Of a stretch of DNA of 51,168 nt, positions 40,801-48,586 are shown one piece after another. Each line of letters starts with the position of its first letter. Position 1 is the stretch's first letter. A program made the position numbers and the translations under genes. Origin of the DNA: Bacteroidales bacterium. Its GTDB lineage: Bacteria > Bacteroidota > Bacteroidia > Bacteroidales > F082. The notes under the pieces were generated by a model, which ran no database searches, had not been told where the DNA came from, and worked only from the letters and a program-made list of their open reading frames with translations. The stretch covers positions 1 to 51,168 of the forward strand of contig JABFQW010000050.1 in assembly GCA_013141455.1 (NCBI GenBank). The letters are read 5' to 3'.

Positions 40801-42316
40801 CCGAAAAATCAACTGCCCCGCTAAAATCAAGTTTTATTTTGTCGTCATCAATCTTTACCTTACCGTTAAACGTATTTCCGGTCAAATCGCCCGACAAATC
40901 AATATCACGAAACGTATTACCCAACACCTCAAGCGAACCTACATTTCCATTGAGATTCAAATCCAACGTTTCGGACGACAAGCCCGAGCCTTCAACCAAA
41001 ACATTCATGTCTAATTTACCTACTTCGCCCTTACCCCCGATCAATTTACCGATATCGAGTTGGTTAGTTTCCAACAATCCTTTATAGCTCACAGGGCCAT
41101 CTTCAATATCTGCGTTCATTTCAATATCGGTAACAACTGATCCAATGGAGGAATTCAAATTTGCCTGAGCCGTAAAATCATTGTAATATCCGTTGAACTT
41201 ACCCCGTATCGCCACCACACCAAGCTTAGTCAATGCATCGGGTATGGGAATATACCTCATTTCGCCTGGAATTGCAAACTGCCTGATATCATCGGGTGAA
41301 GTTTCAAACTCGTTAATATTCAGCTCAATCAGGGTTGAATAAAAATCAGGGAGCCCTTTAAAATGAATGTCACCACGAAAACTTGTAAGCGCTCCGGTAT
41401 TCAGATTGAAATCATTGGCAACAAAATCATTTACAAATCCTGTAACATTTCCCGAAACATTTACCTGATTGGTCATATCGAACATCAAGGTAGAGAAATA
41501 ACCCAGATCAGCCATATAAAGCGTTGAAGGACGCACTGTTGCTTCAACTTTTACCGAGTCGATAAATTCAATATAGGCCCAGTAATTCTTATACTTAAAA
41601 GTTAAATCAATATCTATTTTCGATTCAGGTGTTTCAATCTTAAGGTCTTTGGCAATCATGGTTGTTCCTGAAACGATTGCATCGGCTGACAAATGATTCA
41701 GTACAATGCCACAGGTATCATTCGCACTCAGATGATTAATGTGCCCAACTATTGAATCATCAAGCATTAGTAAATTTTGTGCAGTAAGCTGGATGTCGTT
41801 AATATTTAAATGGGCATAATCCATTCCCGGTTCACCGGGTAAATCATAGTTCTGATCCCAATATCGAAAAGAACCGTTTACAATACTAAGATTACTGAAG
41901 TTGACTGGATAAGGTGTTGAAATAGTGTCAGTAACATCAGTTATCGTATCGGAAGATGGTTGAAAAAAATCGAGCAGAAACTGCAGATTCATGTCCTTTT
42001 CACCCTCATATATTACCAACTGGAATGATACATTTTCTAAAACCAACTGCCTGATATTCAATTGCTTTTTAAAGGTAAAGTCATCCATTCGAAGTTTAAG
42101 CAATCCAACTGACATCAATTGCCTGTTGTGTTTGTCATAAATCATAACATCTTTCATGGCCAATGAAAGATCCAGATTAACATAAAATGTTCCGATTGTG
42201 ATGGTTGTACCCATTTTTTTTGAAAAATAGCCTGCAACTGACCGGGCCATGAAAGTCTGGATAAAAGGGTCGCGTGAACCTGTATATAGGCTTACCGGAA
42301 TGGCCAAAACGACCAT
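37883..42316 (-). CDS. tamB: TamB-like translocation and assembly protein (DUF490)
   Basis: A protein of at least 1477 residues, long and rich in beta strands, with a C-terminal DUF490/TamB domain (about 1090-1460; VVLEGNLGVSG-like strand, here VVIEGNLGVSGNN). It forms a beta-taco bridge across the periplasm that carries lipids or aids outer-membrane protein assembly. The frame from the ATG at 42316 starts inside the membrane helix (MVVLAIPVSLYTG). Upstream codons continue the anchor (KVIKKKVRDIILILL) to the tsaD start with no ATG, GTG or TTG. So the start is uncertain; ATT at 42379 or an error is possible. It is divergent from tsaD. Confidence 0.9.
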   Translation of the reverse strand: MVVLAIPVSLYTGSRDPFIQTFMARSVAGYFSKKMGTTITIGTFYVNLDLSLAMKDVMIYDKHNRQLMSVGLLKLRMDDFTFKKQLNIRQLVLENVSFQLVIYEGEKDMNLQFLLDFFQPSSDTITDVTDTISTPYPVNFSNLSIVNGSFRYWDQNYDLPGEPGMDYAHLNINDIQLTAQNLLMLDDSIVGHINHLSANDTCGIVLNHLSADAIVSGTTMIAKDLKIETPESKIDIDLTFKYKNYWAYIEFIDSVKVEATVRPSTLYMADLGYFSTLMFDMTNQVNVSGNVTGFVNDFVANDFNLNTGALTSFRGDIHFKGLPDFYSTLIELNINEFETSPDDIRQFAIPGEMRYIPIPDALTKLGVVAIRGKFNGYYNDFTAQANLNSSIGSVVTDIEMNADIEDGPVSYKGLLETNQLDIGKLIGGKGEVGKLDMNVLVEGSGLSSETLDLNLNGNVGSLEVLGNTFRDIDLSGDLTGNTFNGKVKIDDDKIKLDFSGAVDFSGALPDFDFIAKIRDADLNRLNLLKSDSLMKLSSNIEVNFKGLKINDIEGGVIIDSTMFKDSRGTYLMNHFKLITTNDPLYNRKLTVRSDFFDFELGGIIDYAQISESFKQYLDEYVYFKSLAPTKDKSIVNQDFFIDFRFKDTRTLSRLLMPAVEVAPGSTLSGVFTTQNQILNTTFISDSVMLNGIKLNDFMVNTVSDTQKATVQLGLANIILREGSSADTTVLSIERPKIKATLENNEITFNLEWKDYLEKTRNKGDIMARLLLDSVGGNQLNISQSELLINDSVWVIDGNNEIVFNNDFTTIGNINISMGSQAIRFDGRLPMNQSDTLNVFFKDWNISNFDILTRNYGLDIDGIISGDMQLANVTNQPAFFSNLHIRGLALNEEKLGEARILSSWSNAYESVYMNAQIINVGNVGTSRMLGFSGFYYPKRKSNNLNFDIVLENFRLRTLKPFLKGVLSHIEGLASGDFKLKGSPDKPELSGNLSLMRTAFLIDYLNTYYSVQHDFVISPTEIAIDNVVLYDTIGNKAIASGIIHHDYLSNFRFDVDVKADDFLALNTNQTMNDLFYGSAIVTGDVGFNGTIDDIGISIDGTTRRGTYMYIPISMAASVSDNDYVTFVKPKGDSIAQLMVETTEESGQAFDIYINTRVTPDANVKIFMPYNMGDLTAKGAGNLRMSANSIGEFFLYGDYILQDGQFNFIFENLPRKKFDLMEGGKISWTGDPYDAMIDVKGIYRTKASLSSLGIYSADSSTRRVNVDCIIHLTEQLFKPEIKFSISLPNTDADTQQQVFAVLDTTNEGLITQQVISLLVLGSFSYSAVSNISLVSSSFNVISNQLSSWLSQISKDFDVGVNYKPGDKLTSDELEVALSTQLFNDRVVIEGNLGVSGNNTASSAQSASNIVGDVDVSLKLTDDGRWRVKAYNHSNASSSNNITAYDNYSPYTQGVGISYRKEFDHFYELFKLKKKKQKTRN

Positions 42317-42354
42317 CAGAAGAATGAGTATAATATCTCTTACCTTTTTTTTGA

Positions 42355-42362
42355 TAACTTTG
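42355..42362 (+). promoter_or_regulatory. Probable -7 element of tsaD
   Basis: TAACTTTG matches TAnnTTTG, 17 bases before the tsaD ATG, which gives a leader of about 10 bases. A clear TTTG element is not seen 19-21 bases upstream. It lies within the frame that extends tamB, if that is real. Confidence 0.45.
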
Positions 42363-42379
42363 TCCCTTTCAAAATCAAT

Positions 42380-43399
42380 ATGAGCGTATATATACTTGGT
42401 ATTGAGTCATCCTGTGATGATACTTCAGCCGCTGTTCTAAACGACACCCTTGTCCTTTCTAATGTGATTGCCAATCAGCAGATACATGAGAAATTTGGTG
42501 GGGTTGTTCCCGAACTGGCATCACGCGCACATCAGCAAAATATTATACCTGTTATCGACACCGCCATACATGACGCAAATATAAATAAAAATAGTCTTTC
42601 TGCCATCGCTTTTACACGTGGTCCGGGTTTGCTGGGGTCATTGCTGGTGGGCAGTTCATTCGCAAAAGCATTTGCATTGACTCTAAATATCCCCCTGATA
42701 GAAGTTGACCATATGGAAGCCCATATTCTGGCTCATTTTTTGCAGGATGAAGAAAACAAAAAAGTACCCACATTTCCTTTTTTATGTTTGACCGTTTCGG
42801 GAGGTCACACCCAGATTGTTAAGGTTACTGATTATTTTGAAATGGAAATAATCGGGAAAACAATTGATGATGCAGCCGGTGAAGCCTTCGATAAAGCGGC
42901 CAAAATAATGAGCCTCCCTTATCCAGGTGGGCCAATGATCGACCGTTTCGCGAAAACAGGCAACCCGAATGCTTTTCAGTTTTCGGAACCCCGTATTCCG
43001 GCATTAGATTATAGTTTCAGCGGATTGAAAACCAGTATCCTATACTTTCTGCGCGACCAGTTAAAAAAGGATACGTCTTTTATCGAAAAAAATAAATCCG
43101 ATTTATGTGCTTCAATACAAGCGACTATTGTAAGCATTTTGATGAAAAAACTAATTATGGCGAGCATTCAAACCGGTATTAAAAGCATTGCAATTGCCGG
43201 TGGTGTTTCGGCCAATTCCGGACTACGGCAAGCTATGCTTGATGCTTCCATCAAATACAACTGGGAAATATTCATACCGAAACTAAGTTATAGTACCGAC
43301 AATGCCGCTATGATTGCTGCTGCCGGCTATTTCAAATTCAAACTTGGTAAATTCGCCGGTCAGAATCAGGTTCCATATGCACGTCAAAGCAGTCGTTAA
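42380..43399 (+). CDS. tsaD: tRNA N6-threonylcarbamoyladenosine transferase TsaD
   Basis: A 339-residue ASKHA-fold protein which, with TsaB and TsaE, transfers threonylcarbamoyl to A37 of tRNAs reading ANN codons. It starts ILGIESSCDDTSAAV; the metal-binding HMEAHILAHF (His111, His115) and the GGHTQIVKV, DDAAGEAFDK and GGVSANSGLR blocks are complete. tsaE is at the other end of the window and tsaB is not seen. Divergent from tamB, with its promoter in the 63-base gap. Confidence 0.97.
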   Translation: MSVYILGIESSCDDTSAAVLNDTLVLSNVIANQQIHEKFGGVVPELASRAHQQNIIPVIDTAIHDANINKNSLSAIAFTRGPGLLGSLLVGSSFAKAFALTLNIPLIEVDHMEAHILAHFLQDEENKKVPTFPFLCLTVSGGHTQIVKVTDYFEMEIIGKTIDDAAGEAFDKAAKIMSLPYPGGPMIDRFAKTGNPNAFQFSEPRIPALDYSFSGLKTSILYFLRDQLKKDTSFIEKNKSDLCASIQATIVSILMKKLIMASIQTGIKSIAIAGGVSANSGLRQAMLDASIKYNWEIFIPKLSYSTDNAAMIAAAGYFKFKLGKFAGQNQVPYARQSSR

Positions 43400-43419
43400 T
43401 TGATAACTATCTTGACATG

Positions 43420-43612
43420 GTGATTGGAAACTGGTGGCTAGTGACTGGTTGCCGGTAGCTGGGGACTGGTGACTGGTAGCTTGTTGCTGGAAACTGGTTA
43501 GATAGTCGTTGGTTGTTGGTAAACTTGAAACCTGAAACCTGAAACCAGTAACAACCTATACGACGCAGTCGGAGTAACAAGCAACCAGTAACAAGAAACC
43601 AGCAACAAGAAA
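43420..43612. repeat. Low-complexity CTGGTGACTGGT / AACCAGTAAC inverted array
   Basis: The left part (about 43425-43500) is a run of degenerate ctggtgactggtagc-type words; the right part (about 43520-43612) is a run of their reverse complements (gaaaccagcaacaag, aaccagtaacaag). The whole can fold into a long imperfect hairpin between the convergent tsaD and the gene at 43617. A 69-codon frame across it is not a gene. Confidence 0.75.
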
Positions 43613-43616
43613 CCAC

Positions 43617-44069
43617 TCAATTCCTTTTGAAACCAGTAATCCCGGCATGATAAAACCTTAGTGCAGAAAGCAATAAAGGTACTCCCATCATGAGGTATAA
43701 AAGGGATAAATGGCCGCTACTGAGCAGGTTCGATTTTCGCAATAATACCCCCAAACTGATCATTACAATCATCAGAAGGTAACTTCGCAAACTGAAAAAA
43801 GAAAAAATACAATATCTTCTGTTTTCGAATCCTGTCAAGCGTTTTATGTGTTTTGCCGCGATTTTCGAGAAAAGTAAACGATAGAATAATAATCCACCCA
43901 CCAAACTCAAAATCAGATATATAACTATATATTTCTCGTGCAAATCGATGAAAACAACTGCTTTATACAGTAAAATAATTGTAGCAGTTGTCCATGCAAG
44001 AGCGGCAATCAATAATAAATAACGCTTCGGAACCGAAGGGTACAATATCATTGAATAATTGTTTTTCAA
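43617..44069 (-). CDS. Small membrane protein, four predicted helices
   Basis: A 150-residue hydrophobic protein. Helices at about 17-37 (YLLLIAALAWTTATIILLYK), 45-65 (KYIVIYLILSLVGGLLFYR), 95-112 and 123-140 (LSLLYLMMGVPLLLSALRF). Between helices 2 and 3 is a basic, polar loop (KIAAKHIKRLTGFENRRYC). No known family recognised. It follows tpx on the same strand by 15 bases and may be cotranscribed. A low-complexity inverted array lies after its stop. Confidence 0.65.
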   Translation of the reverse strand: MKNNYSMILYPSVPKRYLLLIAALAWTTATIILLYKAVVFIDLHEKYIVIYLILSLVGGLLFYRLLFSKIAAKHIKRLTGFENRRYCIFSFFSLRSYLLMIVMISLGVLLRKSNLLSSGHLSLLYLMMGVPLLLSALRFYHAGITGFKRN

Positions 44070-44084
44070 TGAGAGGGATTTAAA

Positions 44085-44582
44085 TTAAAGACCCTTTAAT
44101 GCAGCCTCATAATCAGGCTCCTGCGTGATTTCAGGCACTTGCTCGGTATAAATCACTTTACCATTTTCGTCAGCGACAACAATAGCCCGTGAATGTAAAC
44201 CCATGAGCGGACCGGTTGTAATAGTAAGGCCGAAATCATTTCCAAAACTACCATCTCTGAAATCAGATGCCGAAACAACATTTGATAATCCTTCAACGGT
44301 GCAAAACCTTTTGTGGGCGAATGGCAGGTCTTTCGAAACACAGACTACTACAGTGTTTTCGAGATTCGAAGCTGTCGCATTAAATTTCCTGACCGAGGCA
44401 GCACAAACATCGGTATCAAGACTTGGGAAAATATTAAAAACTACTTTTTTACCTTTTAAATCATCAGTCTGAAGCAAACTCAAATCCGATTTTACAAGTT
44501 TGAACCCCGGAATAGTTGTACCAACAGCCGGTAATTCGCCGTTCGTTTGAATGTTGTTACCTTTCAGTTTAATTGTTGCCAT
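44085..44582 (-). CDS. tpx: Thiol peroxidase
   Basis: A 165-residue atypical 2-Cys peroxiredoxin that reduces hydroperoxides, with electrons from thioredoxin. Peroxidatic Cys60 lies in FPSLDTDVCAASVRKFN, resolving Cys94 in RFCTVEGL. The N-terminal IKLKGNNIQTNGELPAVG and the end QEPDYEAALKGL are family-typical. Cytoplasmic or periplasmic; no signal peptide is present. Upstream a TATTTTTG (minus strand, 44608-44601) is a possible -7 element. Followed 15 bases later by a small membrane protein gene. Confidence 0.96.
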   Translation of the reverse strand: MATIKLKGNNIQTNGELPAVGTTIPGFKLVKSDLSLLQTDDLKGKKVVFNIFPSLDTDVCAASVRKFNATASNLENTVVVCVSKDLPFAHKRFCTVEGLSNVVSASDFRDGSFGNDFGLTITTGPLMGLHSRAIVVADENGKVIYTEQVPEITQEPDYEAALKGL

Positions 44583-44816
44583 TTTGAATTATTTTTTTTA
44601 CAAAAATACGAAAAAGTCTGGCGTTCTGATTTGTTACAAAATCATAAATACGATGACTGATTGCTATATCGGCTCCTATCCGAAGGCCATTTTAAACTAT
44701 TTGATGACAATATCCCAGTTCGTGCTATCCAGGTTTCAAACTTTTACAATTCAGTTGAGACTATTAATTTGTTTTAACTATTCAGTCCCTAATTAATATA
44801 TTTCATTTTTATAATT

Positions 44817-44932
44817 GCCACAGATTCACAGATTTAATAAAATTTTTGACCACGACAAGTCGGGATCAAAAATTGCAAATCAGTGAAATTACTTCGTTTT
44901 ATTCATTAAGGACTAATCTGTGAATCTGTGGC
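44817..44932. repeat. Element with perfect 18-bp inverted ends
   Basis: Ends gccacagattcacagatt (44817-44834) and aatctgtgaatctgtggc (44915-44932) are exact reverse complements. Inside are a tttttga / tcaaaaa pair and a CGAC-AA-GTCG hairpin. It looks like a small non-coding inverted-repeat element of a kind common in Bacteroidota. The remaining part of 44583-45087 has no gene. Confidence 0.75.
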
Positions 44933-45087
44933 TTTAATGGGGTCAATAGTTACAATTTGTTATATTGAATTGGAATAAACCATATTTTTACAAAGAATTT
45001 TCAGTAGAATATCAGAAGTATACTAAGCAGTTTATTGCGCTGAATATCAACTGATATAATGTTTAATCTTACAATAAATCAAACACA

Positions 45088-45324
45088 ATGGACGCTTCAC
45101 AATTCTCAATAGCCGACAATTTCACAACCATTAAAGTTTCAGGAATGACTTGTAACCACTGCGTTGCCAATATTGAAAATAGCTTAAAAAAACTTGACAA
45201 TATAGAATTAGTTAAAGGCGATTTGGAAAGTCAGACCATACAAATAACGGGATATGACATTGATTTGGTGAAAGTTAAACAAACCGTGGAGGATCTGGGC
45301 TACGGATTTGAAACAAATATTTAA
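45088..45324 (+). CDS. Heavy-metal-associated domain protein
   Basis: A 78-residue protein with one HMA domain: VSGMTCNHCVANIENSL with Cys22-x2-Cys25, and KVKQTVEDLGYGFE at the end of the ferredoxin-like fold. It binds Cu(I) or a similar soft metal, probably as a copper chaperone. No P-type ATPase is next to it. The next gene, coding for an exported DUF3298-like protein, starts 55 bases after its stop on the same strand. No signal peptide, so it is cytoplasmic. Confidence 0.9.
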   Translation: MDASQFSIADNFTTIKVSGMTCNHCVANIENSLKKLDNIELVKGDLESQTIQITGYDIDLVKVKQTVEDLGYGFETNI

Positions 45325-45379
45325 TCGATTTCGTTCATTTGCAATATATTCATCACTGATTAAACCAAACCAATATACC

Positions 45380-46477
45380 ATGATTCCAAAATTGCCGAAA
45401 CTTATTTTGCTCCTGTTTATCTCCCTAATCCATATTATATCAAATTGTCAAACAACGTCTTACAATCAGTTCAGCGGGCAGAGTAAGAAAAAGGATTACC
45501 AGATTTATCTCAATATCAATGCCGGTAAACTTTCGGGCAATATGTATCATAAGTTTCGTGATTCATTGGCTGACTTTGTTCGGGTAGAATTTGTCGGCAA
45601 TATTATCAATGATTCAAACTTTTTACTAAGAGAATTTGTTGAAGAAAATAATTTTGCCACCGGCGTCTTAAACGGCAGGAATTTTAAGGCAGTGTTGCAA
45701 TTCGCTGATTCATCGTTCGATACAATCTGTTTACCCATGAGCTACGAACCCGGTGAAATACGATTCGAGTCGGTATCAACAGCCGGTTCGGTGAAATTAT
45801 TTCCGACAGATGCTTCCCCGGAGGCCACTTTCGAAATGATTGTGCTTGTTCCAGGTTCCGGATCAACAGTCATGTTACGCGATGAGGTGATGAAATTTTT
45901 AAATATTTACCCTGACAGCATCAACGATCAATTGGTTGAACCTGGTAAACAGTTATTAAATGAACAAAATGCCTTTTTGAATCATTATCTCAGCTTGAAA
46001 TCCTTATACGATACAACCGGACCATCATTCAATTGGTTCAAAACCGCTTCTACCCAGATTCTATTTAATAGTCCGCAATTGTTTTGTATTGAAAATGCCA
46101 TGTATGCATTTACCGGAGGTGCACATGGAATCGAAAATATCTCCTATGGCATATTTAGCACAGTGACAAACAGACAGTTAACAAGCATTGATGTTTTTAA
46201 ACCGAATACACAATTTATACTTTCGAACCTTATTACCAATTCCGTAAGAAAATCAAACGATATCCATGCTGATTCGAGCCTTCCTGATTATTTATACTTC
46301 GTAAAACAGATCGAACCCAATGAAAATATCTACATTACCCCAGCCGGAATTGGATTCTATTACAATAGTTATGAAATAGCGCCTTACTCAACCGGGCAAA
46401 CCAATGTTTTTTTCCTGTTTGAAGAACTTAAAGGATTATTGACTAAGGAATTTGAAAATCTGATCACAGGGCACTAA
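45380..46477 (+). CDS. Exported DUF3298/RsiV-like protein
   Basis: I start at MIPKLPKLILLLFISLIHII, the signal peptide; the frame is open 24 codons upstream into the previous gene. The 365-residue product has an N-terminal domain of unknown type and a C-terminal DUF3298 domain: AMYAFTGGAHGIENISYGIF, LTSIDVFKPN, and the end block YEIAPYSTGQTNVFFLFEELKGLL. Such domains occur in RsiV-like and PdaC-like envelope proteins, where they may bind lysozyme or peptidoglycan-linked ligands. N-C before residue 25 (IISNCQ) is a weak lipobox. Follows the HMA gene. Confidence 0.8.
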   Translation: MIPKLPKLILLLFISLIHIISNCQTTSYNQFSGQSKKKDYQIYLNINAGKLSGNMYHKFRDSLADFVRVEFVGNIINDSNFLLREFVEENNFATGVLNGRNFKAVLQFADSSFDTICLPMSYEPGEIRFESVSTAGSVKLFPTDASPEATFEMIVLVPGSGSTVMLRDEVMKFLNIYPDSINDQLVEPGKQLLNEQNAFLNHYLSLKSLYDTTGPSFNWFKTASTQILFNSPQLFCIENAMYAFTGGAHGIENISYGIFSTVTNRQLTSIDVFKPNTQFILSNLITNSVRKSNDIHADSSLPDYLYFVKQIEPNENIYITPAGIGFYYNSYEIAPYSTGQTNVFFLFEELKGLLTKEFENLITGH

Positions 46478-46575
46478 AATATTTCAGCGTATGTAATTGA
46501 GATACAAACGCTAACATTTATCATGATAATCTTTGAAAAACGAGGATCAACAGAAAATTGACCGAACTACGAATA

Positions 46576-47298
46576 TTATTCCCAACCTGAAGTCAGAATA
46601 TCCACAATATGAATTACCTGAATAGGAATATTTTGCTTTGTAATATAAGATTGTTGGTTCATCAAACACGACAAATCGGTTGATACGATATATTCGGCAC
46701 CTGTAGCAAGCGCATTCTCAACCTTTTGCTGAGCCATTGCAACCGAAATCGGTTCATGTTTGATTGAAAATGTTCCTCCAAATCCACAACAAACATGCGT
46801 ATCACGCATCTCAACCAACTCCAAACCTTTAACTTTTGACAATAACAAACGTGCTTCGTCTTTTAATCCATACTCCCGCAATCCGGCACAACTGTCATGA
46901 AAAGTAACTTTGTGAGGAAAAGTTGCTCCAAAATCGGTAAAACCTACCTGATTCACCAAAAAATCAGTAAGTTCGAACATATTCCTAACTAAGCGTTTGT
47001 ATTCGAGATGATTACCGGTATTATGGAAAAGCTCGTGAAAATAATTCTTCACATAGCCTGTGCACGATGCACTGGCGGCGACCACAGGACGGTCGTTTGG
47101 AAAATCTTTCAGAAACTTGTTTCCCAATTGTTTTGCTTCGTCCCTGAATCCACTATTGAATGCCATCTGACCACAACAGGTCTGTTCGGGATTGTAATTA
47201 ACATCGACACCAGCTTTTTTAAGCACTTTTACCATATTCATTCCTGTGGCAGGATAGAATTGATCGATGAAACATGGGATGAAAAGATCGACGAGCAT
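46576..47298 (-). CDS. LutA/GlcF-like CCG-domain protein
   Basis: I start at MLVDLFIPCFIDQFYPATG; the frame is open 16 codons further, but the start chosen fits the family and leaves no overlap with aroA. The 240-residue protein has two CCG domains (NPEQTCCGQMAFNSGF and DTHVCCGFGGTFSIKH), which carry Fe-S clusters. It resembles LutA/LldE, part of the LutABC L-lactate oxidation complex. The LutB and LutC genes are not next to it, so its partner is elsewhere or its substrate differs. It follows aroA by 28 bases. Confidence 0.85.
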   Translation of the reverse strand: MLVDLFIPCFIDQFYPATGMNMVKVLKKAGVDVNYNPEQTCCGQMAFNSGFRDEAKQLGNKFLKDFPNDRPVVAASASCTGYVKNYFHELFHNTGNHLEYKRLVRNMFELTDFLVNQVGFTDFGATFPHKVTFHDSCAGLREYGLKDEARLLLSKVKGLELVEMRDTHVCCGFGGTFSIKHEPISVAMAQQKVENALATGAEYIVSTDLSCLMNQQSYITKQNIPIQVIHIVDILTSGWE

Positions 47299-47326
47299 AT
47301 TTCCGTTTTGTTGCAAAAATAAAGAA

Positions 47327-48577
47327 TCAATCAATAGAAACCGCATTGGTTTTTAATAATTCATTCCAAAAAGCCGGATATGATTTTGAAACAACCTCAG
47401 GTTGCTGAATCTCAATTTCGCCAAGTAATAAAACCAAAGGCGCCAATGCCATAGCCATCCGGTGATCGTCGTAGGTACGAAAAACAGTACAACTACCTGT
47501 TGGAGTTGCATTTAACTTTGAAGGATGTATAATTAATTCGCCTGCTGAAGGTATCGAACATGAAACACCAACTTTGGCAAGTTCCTGTTGAATAGCCAGT
47601 GTCCGGTTCGATTCCTTGATGACGAGATTTTCAAGACCCGTGAAAACAGCCACAACTCCCAAACCGGCACATGTTACGGCTAATGACGGCAACAGATCGG
47701 GAAAATCCCTAAGGTTGAATTGAACTTTATCCGAAACTTCGCCAGTTTTCCAGACCGTTAGTCCATTCTGATTTTCTTTACAGCTGACACCCAACATTTT
47801 GTAAAAATCGACCAGCACCTTATCACCCTGATCACTTTTTAACGACAATCCTTCCAGATTTAGCCTGCCTTGCCTGCTCAAAGCAACCAGTTCGAACCAA
47901 AAGGAAGCACCACTCCAGTCAGCCGAAACTGTAATATCCGATTTTTTATATGGGACAGGTTTAACAATAACAATATTTTCCTGCCGAACCAGCTCTGCTC
48001 CACTTAACTGCATCATATTTAGTGTCATGTCGAGGTAGGGCATCGAAGAAGGATTTCCAGTTAATTCGAGTCGTAAGCCATTTGTCAGGACCGGTGCTGC
48101 CATAACCAATGATGATGCAAACTGGCTGCTTTTTTCGAGTGAAACCCTGGCAAAACCACCTTCCAACTTTTTACCAGATACCAACAATGGTGGATAACCA
48201 ATCTGGTCAGTATATTGAATATCAGCGCCTAAATGAATTAATGTGGCAACCAAATCGTCAACCGGACGTTGTTTCATTCTGTCGGAACCCGTTAAAATCC
48301 ATTTACCGGGTTTGTTGGCAAGAAAAGTAAGGAGAAACCTATAAACTGTTCCTGCATTATTACAATCCAACTTAACAACATTTTCCTGATTATCAACAGA
48401 TTGAATCTCGAATAATAATTTGTTCAGTAACACGGTATCATCAGCATCCGATAAATTCGAAATTTGAATTTCCTCTTCAGCATAAGCATTAATCATTAAT
48501 GCACGATTGCTTTCACTTTTACTTGAACTTAAGTGAATGCTTGAATCAAAAGTAGGATGAAGTAGCGCTAATCTCAT
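47327..48577 (-). CDS. aroA: 3-phosphoshikimate 1-carboxyvinyltransferase (EPSP synthase)
   Basis: A 416-residue enzyme of the shikimate pathway that joins PEP and shikimate-3-phosphate. SSSKSESNRALM (substrate-binding Lys and Arg), CNNAGTVYRFL, SDRMKQRPVDDL, DFPDLLPSLAV, ESNRTLAIQQEL and TYDDHRMAMALAPL are all seen. The NNAGTVYR loop differs slightly from the GNAGTxxR consensus, as in other Bacteroidota. It starts 9 bases after aroB, so the two pathway genes are cotranscribed. Confidence 0.95.
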   Translation of the reverse strand: MRLALLHPTFDSSIHLSSSKSESNRALMINAYAEEEIQISNLSDADDTVLLNKLLFEIQSVDNQENVVKLDCNNAGTVYRFLLTFLANKPGKWILTGSDRMKQRPVDDLVATLIHLGADIQYTDQIGYPPLLVSGKKLEGGFARVSLEKSSQFASSLVMAAPVLTNGLRLELTGNPSSMPYLDMTLNMMQLSGAELVRQENIVIVKPVPYKKSDITVSADWSGASFWFELVALSRQGRLNLEGLSLKSDQGDKVLVDFYKMLGVSCKENQNGLTVWKTGEVSDKVQFNLRDFPDLLPSLAVTCAGLGVVAVFTGLENLVIKESNRTLAIQQELAKVGVSCSIPSAGELIIHPSKLNATPTGSCTVFRTYDDHRMAMALAPLVLLLGEIEIQQPEVVSKSYPAFWNELLKTNAVSID

Positions 48578-48586
48578 TTGTAAGGA

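Noticed and set aside
43407-43616. 69-codon minus-strand frame in the CTGGTGACTGGT array
   Set aside because: It is made of the low-complexity repeat; Cys/Trp-rich product without a fold.
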